A stretch of DNA of 30,898 nucleotides from JBBSUX01 sp038234045 (GTDB lineage Bacteria > Pseudomonadota > Gammaproteobacteria > Burkholderiales > Burkholderiaceae_C): positions 1 through 30,898 of the forward strand of contig JBBSUX010000005.1 of assembly GCA_038234045.1 (NCBI GenBank), given 5' to 3'. The notes below the pieces were generated by a model, which saw only the letters and a program-made list of their open reading frames with translations, made no database searches and was not told the origin of the DNA. Below, in pieces: positions 15,039-23,175 of this stretch; the first letter of the stretch is position 1, and every line of letters starts with the position of its first letter. Position numbers and translations under genes: made by a program.

Positions 15039-17387
15039 TCAATCTTCGTTGCGCGTGGGCACCAGAATTTCACGCTGCCCACTGCCACTCATGGCACTCA
15101 CAAGGCCAGCCTTCTCCATATCTTCAACCAGCCGTGCAGCGCGGTTGTAACCGATCTTCAGGTGGCGCTGCACCAGAGAAATACTGGCTTTGCGGTTCTT
15201 CAGAACGACCTCGACCGCCTGGTCATACATGGGGTCTTTCTCGGCGCTGTCACTCTCGCCCCCAGGAAAATCTGTGCTCTCGCCATCGATGGTGCCGCCT
15301 TCGAGCACGCCTTCAATGTAGTTGGGCTCGCCGCCTTGCTCCTTCAGGTAAGCGACGACACGATGCACCTCTTCGTCGCTAACGAAAGCGCCATGCACCC
15401 GTATCGGCAATCCGGTACCACTGGCCATGTAGAGCATGTCGCCCATACCCAGCAGCGCCTCGGCTCCCATCTGATCGAGGATAGTCCGGCTGTCGATTTT
15501 GCTGCTTACCTGGAACGCGATCCGCGTGGGAATATTGGCTTTGATCAGGCCGGTGATCACGTCCACGCTCGGCCGCTGCGTTGCGAGGATGAGATGGATG
15601 CCAGCAGCCCGCGCCTTCTGCGCGAGCCGCGCAATCAGTTCCTCGATCTTCTTGCCGACCACCATCATCAGATCGGCCAGTTCGTCGATCACCACTACGA
15701 TGTGCGGCAAGCGCTCCAACGGCTCGGGACTCTCCGGCGTGAGGCTGAACGGGTTGCTGATGAATTCCTCGCGTGCGGCGGCCTCGTCGATCTTGACGTT
15801 GTAGCCCGCCAGATTGCGCACGCCGAGCTTGCTCATCAGCTTATAACGCCGCTCCATTTCCCCCACGCACCAGTTCAGGCCGTGTGCGGCTTGCTTCATG
15901 TCGGTCACCACAGGCGCCAGCAGGTGCGGAATGCCTTCGTAAACCGACATCTCCAGCATCTTCGGATCGATCATCAGGATCCGCACGTCTCGCGCTTCGG
16001 CCTTGTACAGCAGGCTGAGAATCATGGCGTTGATCCCTACCGATTTCCCGGAGCCAGTGGTGCCGGCAACGAGCACGTGAGGCATCTTTGCAAGATCAGC
16101 CACCACCGCGTTTCCGATGATGTCCTTGCCGAGACCCATCGTCAGCAGCGATTTGCCGTCGTGGTAGATCTGCGAGCCGAGGATTTCAGAAAGACGGATG
16201 GTTTGCCGCTTGGCATTGGGCAGTTCGAGCGCCATCAGGTTCTTGCCGGGAATCGTCTCCACCACACGTATCGACACCAGCGAAAGGGATCTGGCCAGGT
16301 CTTTTGCCAGACCGACAATCTGAGACCCTTTCACGCCAAGGGCAGGCTCTATCTCGTAGCGCGTGATGACCGGGCCGGGCGAGGCGGCGATCACATGAAC
16401 CTGAACGCCGAAATCCTTGAGTTTCTTCTCAATCAGTCGGCTGGTCATTTCCAGCGTTTCAGGCGAAACCGTCTCCTGACGCTGCGGCGCGCTGTCGAGC
16501 AGACCGACCTGAGGCAGCTGCGAATCGGGCATTTCGCTGAACAGCGGCTTCTGCCGCTCCTTCACGACGCGCTCGCTGACCGGAATGTCCAGCACCGGCT
16601 CGATCGCAGCGCGAGCAACCGGCGCCCGCACCGGCACCGGGTTGTGGCCGATTTCAACGCGCTCCTCTTCCACCACTTCCTCACGTTCGCGCGCGGCCAG
16701 CTTGCCGGCTTCGCGGTCTTCGGCGATCTCGCGCTTTTCGCGACGCGTTTCCACCAGCGCGTAAAGCCGGCTTCCCAGGCGTTCCGCCACATGGCCCCAT
16801 GAAAACCGGAAGACCAGCGAACACCCCAGCACCACCAAAACGATGAATAGCAGGCCCGAACCGGCGAACCCCAACCATTTCACGCCCAATGGCCCGGTGA
16901 TGAAGCCAAGTACGCCGCCGCTGTGCCCTCCCGGCAAGTGGCCCTCGAAACGATAGAGCCGGGCCCACTCGAGTGCGGTGCTGGCGCAAAGCAGGATCAC
17001 CAGCCCGACCCAGAAAGCTACGCGCGACCGGTTCCAGGTTTTGGGCTCTATGGCGTCGCCCCCACGCATCCAGCGCGCGAGGGACGCGACCCAGGCCCGT
17101 ACTCCAGCCGCAAAACACCACCAGACGGAAAATCCGAGGAGAAAGTAACTTCCGTCGGAGATGAACGCCCCGAGGCGTCCGCCCCAGTTGAGGGTCACGC
17201 CTGAATCAGCACCCGTGGTCGACCAGGCAGCATCCTGTGGCGAATAGCTCACCATCGCAATCAGCCAGAACGCGAGGGCGATCAGGCCGATGACAAGAGC
17301 GAGTTCATGGGCAAATCCGTGAGCCGGCGTGCGGGAGGCAGGCCTGGCTTTTGGCGGATCGGCCAGCGTGCGGAGCGAATAAGTCAT
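15039..17387 (-). CDS. ftsK: DNA translocase FtsK
   Basis: A septum-associated motor that pumps DNA toward dif and activates XerCD during division. The 782-residue protein has four N-terminal transmembrane segments (about residues 27-48, 80-100, 122-138 and 170-195), a charged linker (REKREIAEDREAGKLAAREREE region), then the alpha/beta motor with Walker A GTTGSGKS (about 442-449), Walker B VVVIDELADL, and LATQRPSVDVITG, ending with a winged-helix gamma domain (VQRHLKIGYNRAARLVEDME) that reads KOPS. Length is typical of the short-linker class found outside enterics. It is divergent from trxB and followed by lolA. Confidence 0.96.
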   Translation of the reverse strand: MTYSLRTLADPPKARPASRTPAHGFAHELALVIGLIALAFWLIAMVSYSPQDAAWSTTGADSGVTLNWGGRLGAFISDGSYFLLGFSVWWCFAAGVRAWVASLARWMRGGDAIEPKTWNRSRVAFWVGLVILLCASTALEWARLYRFEGHLPGGHSGGVLGFITGPLGVKWLGFAGSGLLFIVLVVLGCSLVFRFSWGHVAERLGSRLYALVETRREKREIAEDREAGKLAAREREEVVEEERVEIGHNPVPVRAPVARAAIEPVLDIPVSERVVKERQKPLFSEMPDSQLPQVGLLDSAPQRQETVSPETLEMTSRLIEKKLKDFGVQVHVIAASPGPVITRYEIEPALGVKGSQIVGLAKDLARSLSLVSIRVVETIPGKNLMALELPNAKRQTIRLSEILGSQIYHDGKSLLTMGLGKDIIGNAVVADLAKMPHVLVAGTTGSGKSVGINAMILSLLYKAEARDVRILMIDPKMLEMSVYEGIPHLLAPVVTDMKQAAHGLNWCVGEMERRYKLMSKLGVRNLAGYNVKIDEAAAREEFISNPFSLTPESPEPLERLPHIVVVIDELADLMMVVGKKIEELIARLAQKARAAGIHLILATQRPSVDVITGLIKANIPTRIAFQVSSKIDSRTILDQMGAEALLGMGDMLYMASGTGLPIRVHGAFVSDEEVHRVVAYLKEQGGEPNYIEGVLEGGTIDGESTDFPGGESDSAEKDPMYDQAVEVVLKNRKASISLVQRHLKIGYNRAARLVEDMEKAGLVSAMSGSGQREILVPTRNED

Positions 17388-17511
17388 AGCGGCCGCGAAG
17401 CTTACCGCAAGCCCGAGGCCGACCGATCACCGGCCACAGAGTCAGCGTGGTGCCAAAGTTGAATGTACCCCGAGCAATTCACTTCGCCTGCCCGGGAGAC
17501 GGAGCCTTTTC

Positions 17512-17517
17512 TACAAT
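17512..17517 (+). promoter_or_regulatory. putative -10 element of trxB
   Basis: TACAAT lies 39 bases before the trxB ATG in the divergent ftsK-trxB spacer. No good -35 hexamer is visible at the usual distance, so the call rests on the -10 resemblance and position alone. The trxB start has no clear Shine-Dalgarno sequence. Confidence 0.35.
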
Positions 17518-17556
17518 GGCACTCGCCATTCATTCCATCGTCCCATCCCCAAATCA

Positions 17557-18510
17557 ATGTCTTCTCCGCAGCACGCCAAAGTTCTTATTCTGGGCTCCGG
17601 CCCGGCCGGCTACACCGCGGCCGTCTATGCGGCTCGGGCCAATCTTCACCCGCTCCTTGTGACCGGCATTGCCCAAGGAGGCCAGCTGATGACGACCACC
17701 GAGGTGGACAACTGGCCCGCCGATGTGGATGGCGTGCAGGGTCCCGAACTGATGCAGCGCTTTCTGGCGCATGCCGAGCGCTTCAACACCAAGATCGTGT
17801 TCGACCACATCAACAAGGTCGATTTCAGTCGCCGCCCGTTCACGCTCACCGGTGACAGTGGCAACTACACCTGCGACACCCTGGTCATTGCCACAGGCGC
17901 ATCGGCCAAATATCTGGGCTTGCCTTCGGAGCAAGCCTTCATGGGGCGCGGTGTCTCCGGTTGCGCTACCTGCGACGGGTTCTTCTATCGCGACCAGAAA
18001 GTGTGTGTGGTAGGCGGTGGCAATACGGCGGTCGAGGAAGCTCTGTATCTCTCCAACATCGCGAGCAAGGTTTATCTCATTCACCGTCGCGACAAATTTC
18101 GCGCCGAGCCCATCCTGCTGGACAAAGTGGCCGAGAAGGTAGCCGCCGGCAAGATGGAGCTGAAGATTCACAACGTGCTTGACGAAGTACTGGGCGACGA
18201 AAGCGGCGTGACCGGCGTCCGCCTGAAGCACATGGGCACCGGCGAGGCCGAGGAACTGGCTGTGCACGGCTGCTTCATCGCTATCGGCCACCACCCCAAC
18301 ACCGACATCTTCCAGGGGCAGCTGGATATGAACGACGGCTATATCGTCACCCAATCCGGCCTGCAGGGCTTTGCCACCATGACCAGCGTGCCCGGCGTGT
18401 TCGCCGCCGGCGATGTACAGGACCATATCTATCGTCAGGCCATCACCAGTGCAGGCACCGGCTGCATGGCGGCGCTTGATGCGCAGCGCTTCCTCGAGCT
18501 GGAGGAATAG
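17557..18510 (+). CDS. trxB: thioredoxin reductase (NADPH)
   Basis: A flavoenzyme that passes electrons from NADPH to thioredoxin in the cytoplasm. The 317-residue protein has the FAD motif GSGPAGYTAAVYAAR near the N-terminus, the redox disulphide Cys136-Ala-Thr-Cys139 (GCATCDGFF), the NADPH motif VGGGNTAVEEALYLS and HRRDKFRAEPI, and the C-terminal FAD motif GVFAAGDVQDHIYRQAITSAGTGCMAALDA. All match the low-molecular-weight bacterial TrxB class in order and length. It lies upstream of rpmB-rpmG on the same strand but those genes appear to have their own promoter. Confidence 0.96.
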   Translation: MSSPQHAKVLILGSGPAGYTAAVYAARANLHPLLVTGIAQGGQLMTTTEVDNWPADVDGVQGPELMQRFLAHAERFNTKIVFDHINKVDFSRRPFTLTGDSGNYTCDTLVIATGASAKYLGLPSEQAFMGRGVSGCATCDGFFYRDQKVCVVGGGNTAVEEALYLSNIASKVYLIHRRDKFRAEPILLDKVAEKVAAGKMELKIHNVLDEVLGDESGVTGVRLKHMGTGEAEELAVHGCFIAIGHHPNTDIFQGQLDMNDGYIVTQSGLQGFATMTSVPGVFAAGDVQDHIYRQAITSAGTGCMAALDAQRFLELEE

Positions 18511-18543
18511 GCTCGTTGCGATGGCTGCTCACTTGTGAAGCGC

Positions 18544-18549
18544 TATAAT
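18544..18549 (+). promoter_or_regulatory. strong -10 box (TATAAT) for rpmB-rpmG
   Basis: A perfect consensus -10 hexamer lies 34 bases after trxB and about 136 bases before rpmB, followed by a GC-rich discriminator (CGCGGGC) as is usual for ribosomal-protein and stable-RNA promoters. The -35 is poor: TTGCGA (18516-18521) is 22 bases away, which is too far. Confidence 0.6.
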
Positions 18550-18584
18550 CGCGGGCTTTGCTGAGCAAGGCAGCGGCGCAAGCC

Positions 18585-18617
18585 GGTACCGAGCTATCCG
18601 GTAAATCTCGGGTTACC
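18585..18617 (+). promoter_or_regulatory. hairpin in the rpmB leader
   Basis: GGTACCGAG (18585-18593) pairs with CTCGGGTTACC (18607-18617) leaving a two-base bulge, inside an approximately 130-nt leader between the predicted start site and rpmB. The structure may be an autoregulatory or mRNA-stability element; this is inference from base pairing only. Confidence 0.3.
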
Positions 18618-18685
18618 GCCACCCATTCCTGGCGAGGTGAGGCTGTGGCGCAAGTTGCAGCTGTTTGAAGTATCGGAGTGTCCTC

Positions 18686-18919
18686 ATGGCACGCGTATGT
18701 GAAGTCACGGGCAAAGGCCCGATGAGCGGAAACAATGTTTCCCACGCCAACAACAAGACCAAGCGCCGGTTCCTGCCGAACCTGCAATATCGCCGTTTCT
18801 GGGTCGAGACGGAAAACCGCTGGGTGCGTCTGCGCGTTTCAAGCGCTGCATTGCGCCTGATCGACAAGAACGGCATCGATTCCGTGCTCGCAGATTTGCG
18901 CGCCCGTGGTCAAGCCTGA
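18686..18919 (+). CDS. rpmB: 50S ribosomal protein L28
   Basis: A 77-residue basic protein, MARVCEVTGKGPMSGNNVSH at the N-terminus and RFLPNLQYRRFWVETENRWV in the centre, a full-length match to bacterial L28 of the large subunit. ATG 18686 is preferred over upstream codons because GGAG stands seven bases before it and the protein then starts exactly at the family N-terminus. It is followed by rpmG after 16 bases, the classical rpmB-rpmG operon. Confidence 0.97.
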   Translation: MARVCEVTGKGPMSGNNVSHANNKTKRRFLPNLQYRRFWVETENRWVRLRVSSAALRLIDKNGIDSVLADLRARGQA

Positions 18920-18935
18920 TTAGGAGAACTGCACC

Positions 18936-19106
18936 ATGGCAAGCAAAGGCGGACGCGAAAAAATCAAGCTGGAATCCACTGCGGGTACCGGCCATTTCTA
19001 CACCACGACCAAGAACAAGAAGACGATGCCCGAGAAGATGGCCATCACCAAGTTCGACCCCAAGGCTCGCAAGCATGTCGAGTACAAGGAAATTAAACTG
19101 AAGTAA
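18936..19106 (+). CDS. rpmG: 50S ribosomal protein L33
   Basis: A 56-residue protein starting MASKGGREKIKLESTAGTGH and ending YKEIKLK, with TTTKNKKTMPEKM in the middle, a full-length L33. It has no cysteines, so it is the zinc-independent (C-minus) form. AGGAG lies ten bases upstream. It is co-transcribed with rpmB and ends at the strong terminator at 19.13 kb. Confidence 0.97.
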   Translation: MASKGGREKIKLESTAGTGHFYTTTKNKKTMPEKMAITKFDPKARKHVEYKEIKLK

Positions 19107-19127
19107 GCCTGATCGGTTTACTTCCCG

Positions 19128-19164
19128 AAAAAAGCCGCCGGCCTGCGCCAGGCGGCTTTTTTTT
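19128..19164. terminator. bidirectional intrinsic terminator after rpmG
   Basis: AAAAAAGCCGCC (19128-19139) pairs perfectly over 12 bp with GGCGGCTTTTTT (19151-19162) around an 11-nt loop; the plus strand ends in eight Ts and the minus strand in six. It terminates rpmB-rpmG and can also serve the opposite-strand small gene at 19.2-19.4 kb. Confidence 0.9.
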
Positions 19165-19219
19165 GCCTCTCATCTCGACGCTTCTCGTCTGGTCGCCAAG
19201 ACTCAGCCGTACTGGCAGC

Positions 19220-19444
19220 TCAACCGTAATCCTTGATCCACTCCAATCCCTTGACGTGTGCGGCGTCGATGGCGGCGTCCTGCGTTTCATACAGGGCCTT
19301 CTCTACCGCAATCTCGCGAGAGCGGCTGGGCCAGACCTGCTTCGAGATGGTGAGCGATGAAACAAACCTGCCACCCTCTACTGCGCGAGCACAGCACACA
19401 AGTTCGTAATCTTGGTGGCGAAATATTTTTTGTGTTGAGTCCAT
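19220..19444 (-). CDS. small protein of unknown function
   Basis: I do not recognise this 74-residue soluble protein. It reads as a beta-rich N-terminal half (QDYELVCCARAVEGGRFVSS) followed by a helix (REIAVEKALYETQDAAIDAA) and GLEWIKDYG. No signal peptide or membrane segment. It is likely real because GGAGGGAAC stands directly before its ATG, an excellent ribosome-binding site, and because it is flanked by terminators on both sides (19.13 and 19.55 kb), forming a single-gene unit. Confidence 0.65.
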   Translation of the reverse strand: MDSTQKIFRHQDYELVCCARAVEGGRFVSSLTISKQVWPSRSREIAVEKALYETQDAAIDAAHVKGLEWIKDYG

Positions 19445-19548
19445 GTTCCCTCCGGGGAAAACAGGAGTATGCCTGCTGAGTCGGCCTTGGTCCGCACCGC
19501 AATGCTTGGATGGCGCCTCACCGTTGCGAACGGGAGCACTTCCCCATG

Positions 19549-19586
19549 AAAAAAGCCGACAGCCCTGTAGTGGCTTGCCGGCTTTT
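19549..19586 (-). terminator. intrinsic terminator of the desaturase gene
   Basis: On the minus strand, AAAAGCCG...CGGCTTTTTT forms an eight-bp outer stem (plus-strand arms 19551-19558 and 19579-19586) with further inner pairing and six terminal Ts. It lies about 100 bases after the desaturase stop and upstream of the small gene at 19.2-19.4 kb. A second small hairpin GCTACA-GATCGA-TGTAGC lies at 19630-19647. Confidence 0.8.
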
Positions 19587-19687
19587 AGATGAACGCTAGA
19601 TCACCATCGTTGTTGCAAATTACCTCACCGCTACAGATCGATGTAGCAGCCGGCAGCGCACCGGCTCTCTTCGGAAAAAGCTGCCGC

Positions 19688-20908
19688 TCAGATGTGGGCG
19701 GCACGCAGCCGCACGGAGAAATCATGCAGAGCAGCAATTCCGCTCTCCTCGGCCTTGCGGCACCAGCTTTGCAGTGACGCGGTGAGCTGGCTGCGGCTCT
19801 GCGTCGTATTCATCCACAGCTGACGCAACTCCTCGCGCATCTCCAGCATCTTGTCGATCACAGGAGAGGCAGCGCGTACTTCCGCCATCTGTGGCAATGC
19901 CGCTGCTGGCACGTTCTCCACATCGCGATGCAACCAGCGCCGCACTGCCTGCAGTGCCGATGCGTCCGCCTTGCGTGCCTTCAGAGCGGCGATTTCCTGG
20001 CGGCAAGTTGATCGCACCGTGCGTGCATAGCCAGCCATGACTTCATAGCGGTTGGCAATCAACGCCTCCAGCGTCTTCTCGTCAGCCACCGGTTTGACAT
20101 CGCCCATCATCAATTTCGGCGGAACTTTCTTGACCGTGGCCCAGCCGACCTTTTGCATCAAGCTGATATAGACCCAGCCGATATCAAATTCGTACTTCTT
20201 GACCGAAAACTTCGCCGATGTCGGATAGGTGTGGTGGTTGTTGTGCAGTTCTTCGCCACCGATGAGAAAACCCCAGATCGACACGTTGGCGCTGGCATCC
20301 GGAGACTCGAAGTTGCGATAACCCCACCAGTGCCCAAGGCCGTTGATCACGCCTGTTGCCATCACCGGAATCCATGCCATCTGGACCGCCCACACAGTGA
20401 GGCCGACAGCGCCGAACAGTGCCAGATTCAGGATCAGCATCAGACCCACGCCCTGCCATGAATAGCGGGTGTAAAGATTGCGTTCGATCCAGTCGTTGGG
20501 CGTGCCATGGCCATACTTGACCATCGTTTCCTTGTTGCGAGATTCGGCACGGTACAGCTCTGTGCCCTCAAGCAGCAGCTTTTTGATGCCGCGGGTCTGC
20601 GGGCTGTGCGGATCTTCTTCGGTCTCGCATTTCGCATGGTGCTTGCGGTGGATCGAGACAAACTCCTTGGTCACCATGCCGGTGCCCAGCCAGAGCCAGA
20701 AACGGAAAAAGTGCGACGGGATGGCGTGCAGCTCCAGCGCGCGGTGCGACTGGTGACGATGCAGGAAGATCGTCACCGCGCAGATCGTGATGTGCGTGGT
20801 CAGCAGCGTGTAGAGCACGATCTCCCACCACGACCAGTTCAACAGGCCGTGTCCGGCCCAGTTGATGACCGAGCTGAATACAGCGGAATCAAATACGGGA
20901 ATAGTCAT
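19688..20908 (-). CDS. membrane fatty-acid (acyl-CoA/acyl-lipid) desaturase
   Basis: A di-iron membrane desaturase that puts a cis double bond into fatty acyl chains, adjusting membrane fluidity. The three histidine boxes are HRHQSH (residues 50-55), HRKHH (87-91) and HNNHH (222-226), with four hydrophobic membrane spans around them. The order and wording fit the delta-9 acyl-CoA desaturase-like group. After the desaturase core, residues about 280-406 form an extra helical, charged extension (ALKARKADASALQAVRRWL and KMLEMREELRQLW) without membrane segments; extensions of this sort occur in betaproteobacterial homologues but their role is unknown to me. It is a single-gene unit with its own upstream operator-like repeat and downstream terminator. 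Confidence 0.92.
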   Translation of the reverse strand: MTIPVFDSAVFSSVINWAGHGLLNWSWWEIVLYTLLTTHITICAVTIFLHRHQSHRALELHAIPSHFFRFWLWLGTGMVTKEFVSIHRKHHAKCETEEDPHSPQTRGIKKLLLEGTELYRAESRNKETMVKYGHGTPNDWIERNLYTRYSWQGVGLMLILNLALFGAVGLTVWAVQMAWIPVMATGVINGLGHWWGYRNFESPDASANVSIWGFLIGGEELHNNHHTYPTSAKFSVKKYEFDIGWVYISLMQKVGWATVKKVPPKLMMGDVKPVADEKTLEALIANRYEVMAGYARTVRSTCRQEIAALKARKADASALQAVRRWLHRDVENVPAAALPQMAEVRAASPVIDKMLEMREELRQLWMNTTQSRSQLTASLQSWCRKAEESGIAALHDFSVRLRAAHI

Positions 20909-21015
20909 TTCACCTTCTATCGGCGGGGTTGCCGCTTGAGAATCCGGTGCTTTACCGGCATGAGCTAACCAGATGGGGCCAGCTTCACCATTTTAAAGGT
21001 TTCAGCGTTTTGGGG

Positions 21016-21051
21016 AAAACCTTATAAGTACATGGTTTTACTCTGGTTTAA
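21016..21051 (-). promoter_or_regulatory. putative promoter and operator of the desaturase gene
   Basis: On the minus strand TTAAAC (21046-21051) and TTATAA (21022-21027) are 18 bases apart, a plausible -35/-10 pair. The -10 lies within an inverted repeat AAAACC-N12-GGTTTT (21016-21039), as expected for repressor control. A further inverted repeat ACCAAG-N11-CTTGGT lies upstream (21056-21078). No regulator gene is adjacent; regulation by a fatty-acid-responsive repressor is inference. Confidence 0.4.
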
Positions 21052-21103
21052 CGCGACCAAGGTAACCCTTATCTTGGTATACGCACCATTGGCCCAACCG
21101 GGT

Positions 21104-22378
21104 TCAGCTTGCGCGCGTCCAAGCCGCGGCAAAGAAGCCATCCGTCGCGTGTGAATGCGGCCACAAGCGCAGGTATTCACCACCCGTTGCGGGCCCGCTA
21201 CAAAGCGCTCCCGCGTTGGGCACCTTCAGGTTATCCAGCAGCTCCCGCACCTGCAGCGGCTGAAAGCCCGGCTGCGCAGCAGAAAAAGCACCGGCAATCG
21301 CTTCGTTTTCGTCTGGCAGGATGCTGCAGGTTGCATAGACCAGCCTGCCGCCCGGCTTCACCAGACGTGCGGCGCTGGTGAGGATGGCGCTCTGCAACGC
21401 TGCCAGTTCCTGCACCGACTGTGGCGACTGGCGCCATTTGAGGTCGGGATTGCGCCTCAAGGTACCCAGCCCGCTGCAGGGCGCGTCCACCAGCACCCGG
21501 TCGATCTTGCCGGCAAGGCGTTTGATGCGTTCGTCCCGCTCATGCGCGATCGCAGCGGGATGCACGTTGGACAGCCCACTGCGCGCCAAGCGGGGCTTGA
21601 GCGCATCCAGTCGATGCGCCGAGGTGTCAAAAGCGTAAAGCCGCCCGGTATTGCGCATGGTGGCGCCGATGGCCAGCGTCTTACCACCGGCGCCGGCGCA
21701 GAAATCCACCACCATCTCCCCGCGGTGCGCATCGAGCAGCAGTGCCAGCAACTGAGAGCCTTCGTCCTGCACCTCGATCGCGCCGCGGATGAACAGATCC
21801 AGCTTGGTTAGCGCCGGCTTGGCGTCGATGCGCAGCCCCCACGGAGAATACGGCGATGGTTCAGACTTGATAGCTAATTGCGCAAGTTCCTTCTGCACTA
21901 CAGCTCTTTTTTCCTTGAAAACATTGACACGAAGATCGAGCGGAGCGGGCTGCTGAAGACTCTCGGCCAGCGCCCAGAAACCATCGCCCGTCTGCGCTTT
22001 GAGGGGCGCGACCAGCCATTCCGGCAGGTTGTGGCGATGCGGGTCCATCAGATCGGCGGGTTTGATGCTGTCTACCTGATCGAGCCAGACTTTTTCCGCA
22101 TCGGTGAGCGCCGCCTTTACGAAATCGCGTGGGCCGTGAAACCCGAGGATTGCCAGGCGCCGCTCGCGCGGACCGCTACCAGATCGCGCGAGGTACTCAA
22201 AATAAAGTTTGCGCCGCAGCACGTTGTAGGTGGTCTCGGCAAGCGTCGCGCGCTCGCGCGGCCCGAGTGCCTTGTTCTCGCGGAAGAAACGGGAAACGAC
22301 GGAATCGGCGGGGTGTTCGAAGGTCAGCGTGCGCCGGACCAGTTCAGAGCAGGCGTCTAGGAGGGCTTTGGGGTGCAT
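21104..22378 (-). CDS. rsmB: 16S rRNA cytosine-5 methyltransferase, RsmB/NOP family
   Basis: A SAM-dependent RNA m5C methyltransferase; RsmB acts on C967 of 16S rRNA. The 424-residue protein has a helical N-terminal region, the SAM-binding VVDFCAGAGGKTLAIGA, the catalytic motif IV DAPCSGLGTLRRNPD with Cys301, and motif VI ATCSILPDENEA with Cys351, the two-cysteine arrangement of the family. Length is as expected. RsmB versus a related RsmB/NOP paralogue is not fully settled. It follows purN after 38 bases on the same strand. Codons for residues about 153-173 coincide with a copy of the dispersed palindrome. Confidence 0.85.
   Translation of the reverse strand: MHPKALLDACSELVRRTLTFEHPADSVVSRFFRENKALGPRERATLAETTYNVLRRKLYFEYLARSGSGPRERRLAILGFHGPRDFVKAALTDAEKVWLDQVDSIKPADLMDPHRHNLPEWLVAPLKAQTGDGFWALAESLQQPAPLDLRVNVFKEKRAVVQKELAQLAIKSEPSPYSPWGLRIDAKPALTKLDLFIRGAIEVQDEGSQLLALLLDAHRGEMVVDFCAGAGGKTLAIGATMRNTGRLYAFDTSAHRLDALKPRLARSGLSNVHPAAIAHERDERIKRLAGKIDRVLVDAPCSGLGTLRRNPDLKWRQSPQSVQELAALQSAILTSAARLVKPGGRLVYATCSILPDENEAIAGAFSAAQPGFQPLQVRELLDNLKVPNAGALCSGPATGGEYLRLWPHSHATDGFFAAAWTRAS
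21860..21921. repeat. dispersed palindromic repeat, copy E (inside rsmB)
   Basis: GATAGCTAATTGCGCAAG (21869-21886) and CTGCACTACAGCTC (21893-21906) plus TTTTTTCCTTGAAAA form a degenerate two-armed version of the element seen at 25.63 kb (TAGCTA / GCGC core, TTGA-rich ends). It lies wholly within the rsmB coding frame. Confidence 0.4.
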
Positions 22379-22416
22379 CCGGTGGATTGTCCCATTCCGC
22401 CTTCATCCGGAACGTC

Positions 22417-23046
22417 TTAAGGCGCGGAAACCAGCGGCGAAACGGCGCGCTCGGACAGCCCCGCTGGCATTGCCGCCAACAGAGCCGCGATCGCCGCTGG
22501 ATAGAGCACGTGCTCCTGCGCCTGCACGCGCGCAGCAAGCGCCGCCGCCGCGTCCCCGGCCAAAACCGGCACCACCGCCTGCGCCACGATCGGACCAGCA
22601 TCGAGCGCAGGAATCACCCGGTGCACCGTCGCTCCCGCAAACCGGCATCCGGCATCGATCGCGCGCTGGTGGGTATTGAGCCCCGTGAAAGCCGGCAAAA
22701 GTGAAGGATGAATGTTCACCATGCGACCTTCATATCGCGCGACGAACGAATCGGACAGGATGCGCATGAAACCAGCGAGAGCCAGCAGAGCCGGCGCGTG
22801 GCGATCGATGCGCTCCGCCAGCGCCGAATCGAATGCTTCCCGGCTGCCGAAATCCTTGTGATTAAGCACGTCTGTGGCGATCCCCTCCTCCTTGGCCCAC
22901 GCGAGGCCGGCTGCTTCGGAGCGGTTGCTGATGACCGCGGCAATGCGCGCGCCCAGGCGCCGCTCCCAGTTGTCACGGCGCGATGCCCTGACGATTGCCT
23001 GCATGTTGCTGCCGGCGCCGGAGATCAGAATCACGAGGTTTTTCAT
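22417..23046 (-). CDS. purN: phosphoribosylglycinamide formyltransferase (10-formyl-THF type)
   Basis: Purine biosynthesis step 3: transfer of formyl from 10-formyltetrahydrofolate to GAR. The 209-residue protein begins MKNLVILISGAGSNMQAIV (phosphate-binding GSN loop), and carries Asn111 and His113 in MVNIHPSLLPAFTGLNTHQ and Asp in ALDAGPIVAQ, the catalytic triad known in E. coli PurN. Length is typical. It is divergent from the acyl-CoA dehydrogenase gene and upstream of rsmB. Confidence 0.96.
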   Translation of the reverse strand: MKNLVILISGAGSNMQAIVRASRRDNWERRLGARIAAVISNRSEAAGLAWAKEEGIATDVLNHKDFGSREAFDSALAERIDRHAPALLALAGFMRILSDSFVARYEGRMVNIHPSLLPAFTGLNTHQRAIDAGCRFAGATVHRVIPALDAGPIVAQAVVPVLAGDAAAALAARVQAQEHVLYPAAIAALLAAMPAGLSERAVSPLVSAP

Positions 23047-23175
23047 CAGCGCCGGGATTATGACGACGCGACCTCACGAAGATCCGCTGCCGGGACTGAG
23101 GGCTTTGTCGCACCCCGGACAGGACGCAAGCGAACGAGCGTGCTAAAACCTGCGAAATCACTGGAGATACCGCCC

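Noticed and set aside
14919..16802. Long open frame (627 codons) on the plus strand across ftsK
   Set aside because: Antisense shadow of FtsK; His/Arg-rich without motifs.
22708..23175. N-terminal extension of the acyl-CoA dehydrogenase frame
   Set aside because: Lies antisense to purN; the family N-terminus and a ribosome-binding site are at 23176.
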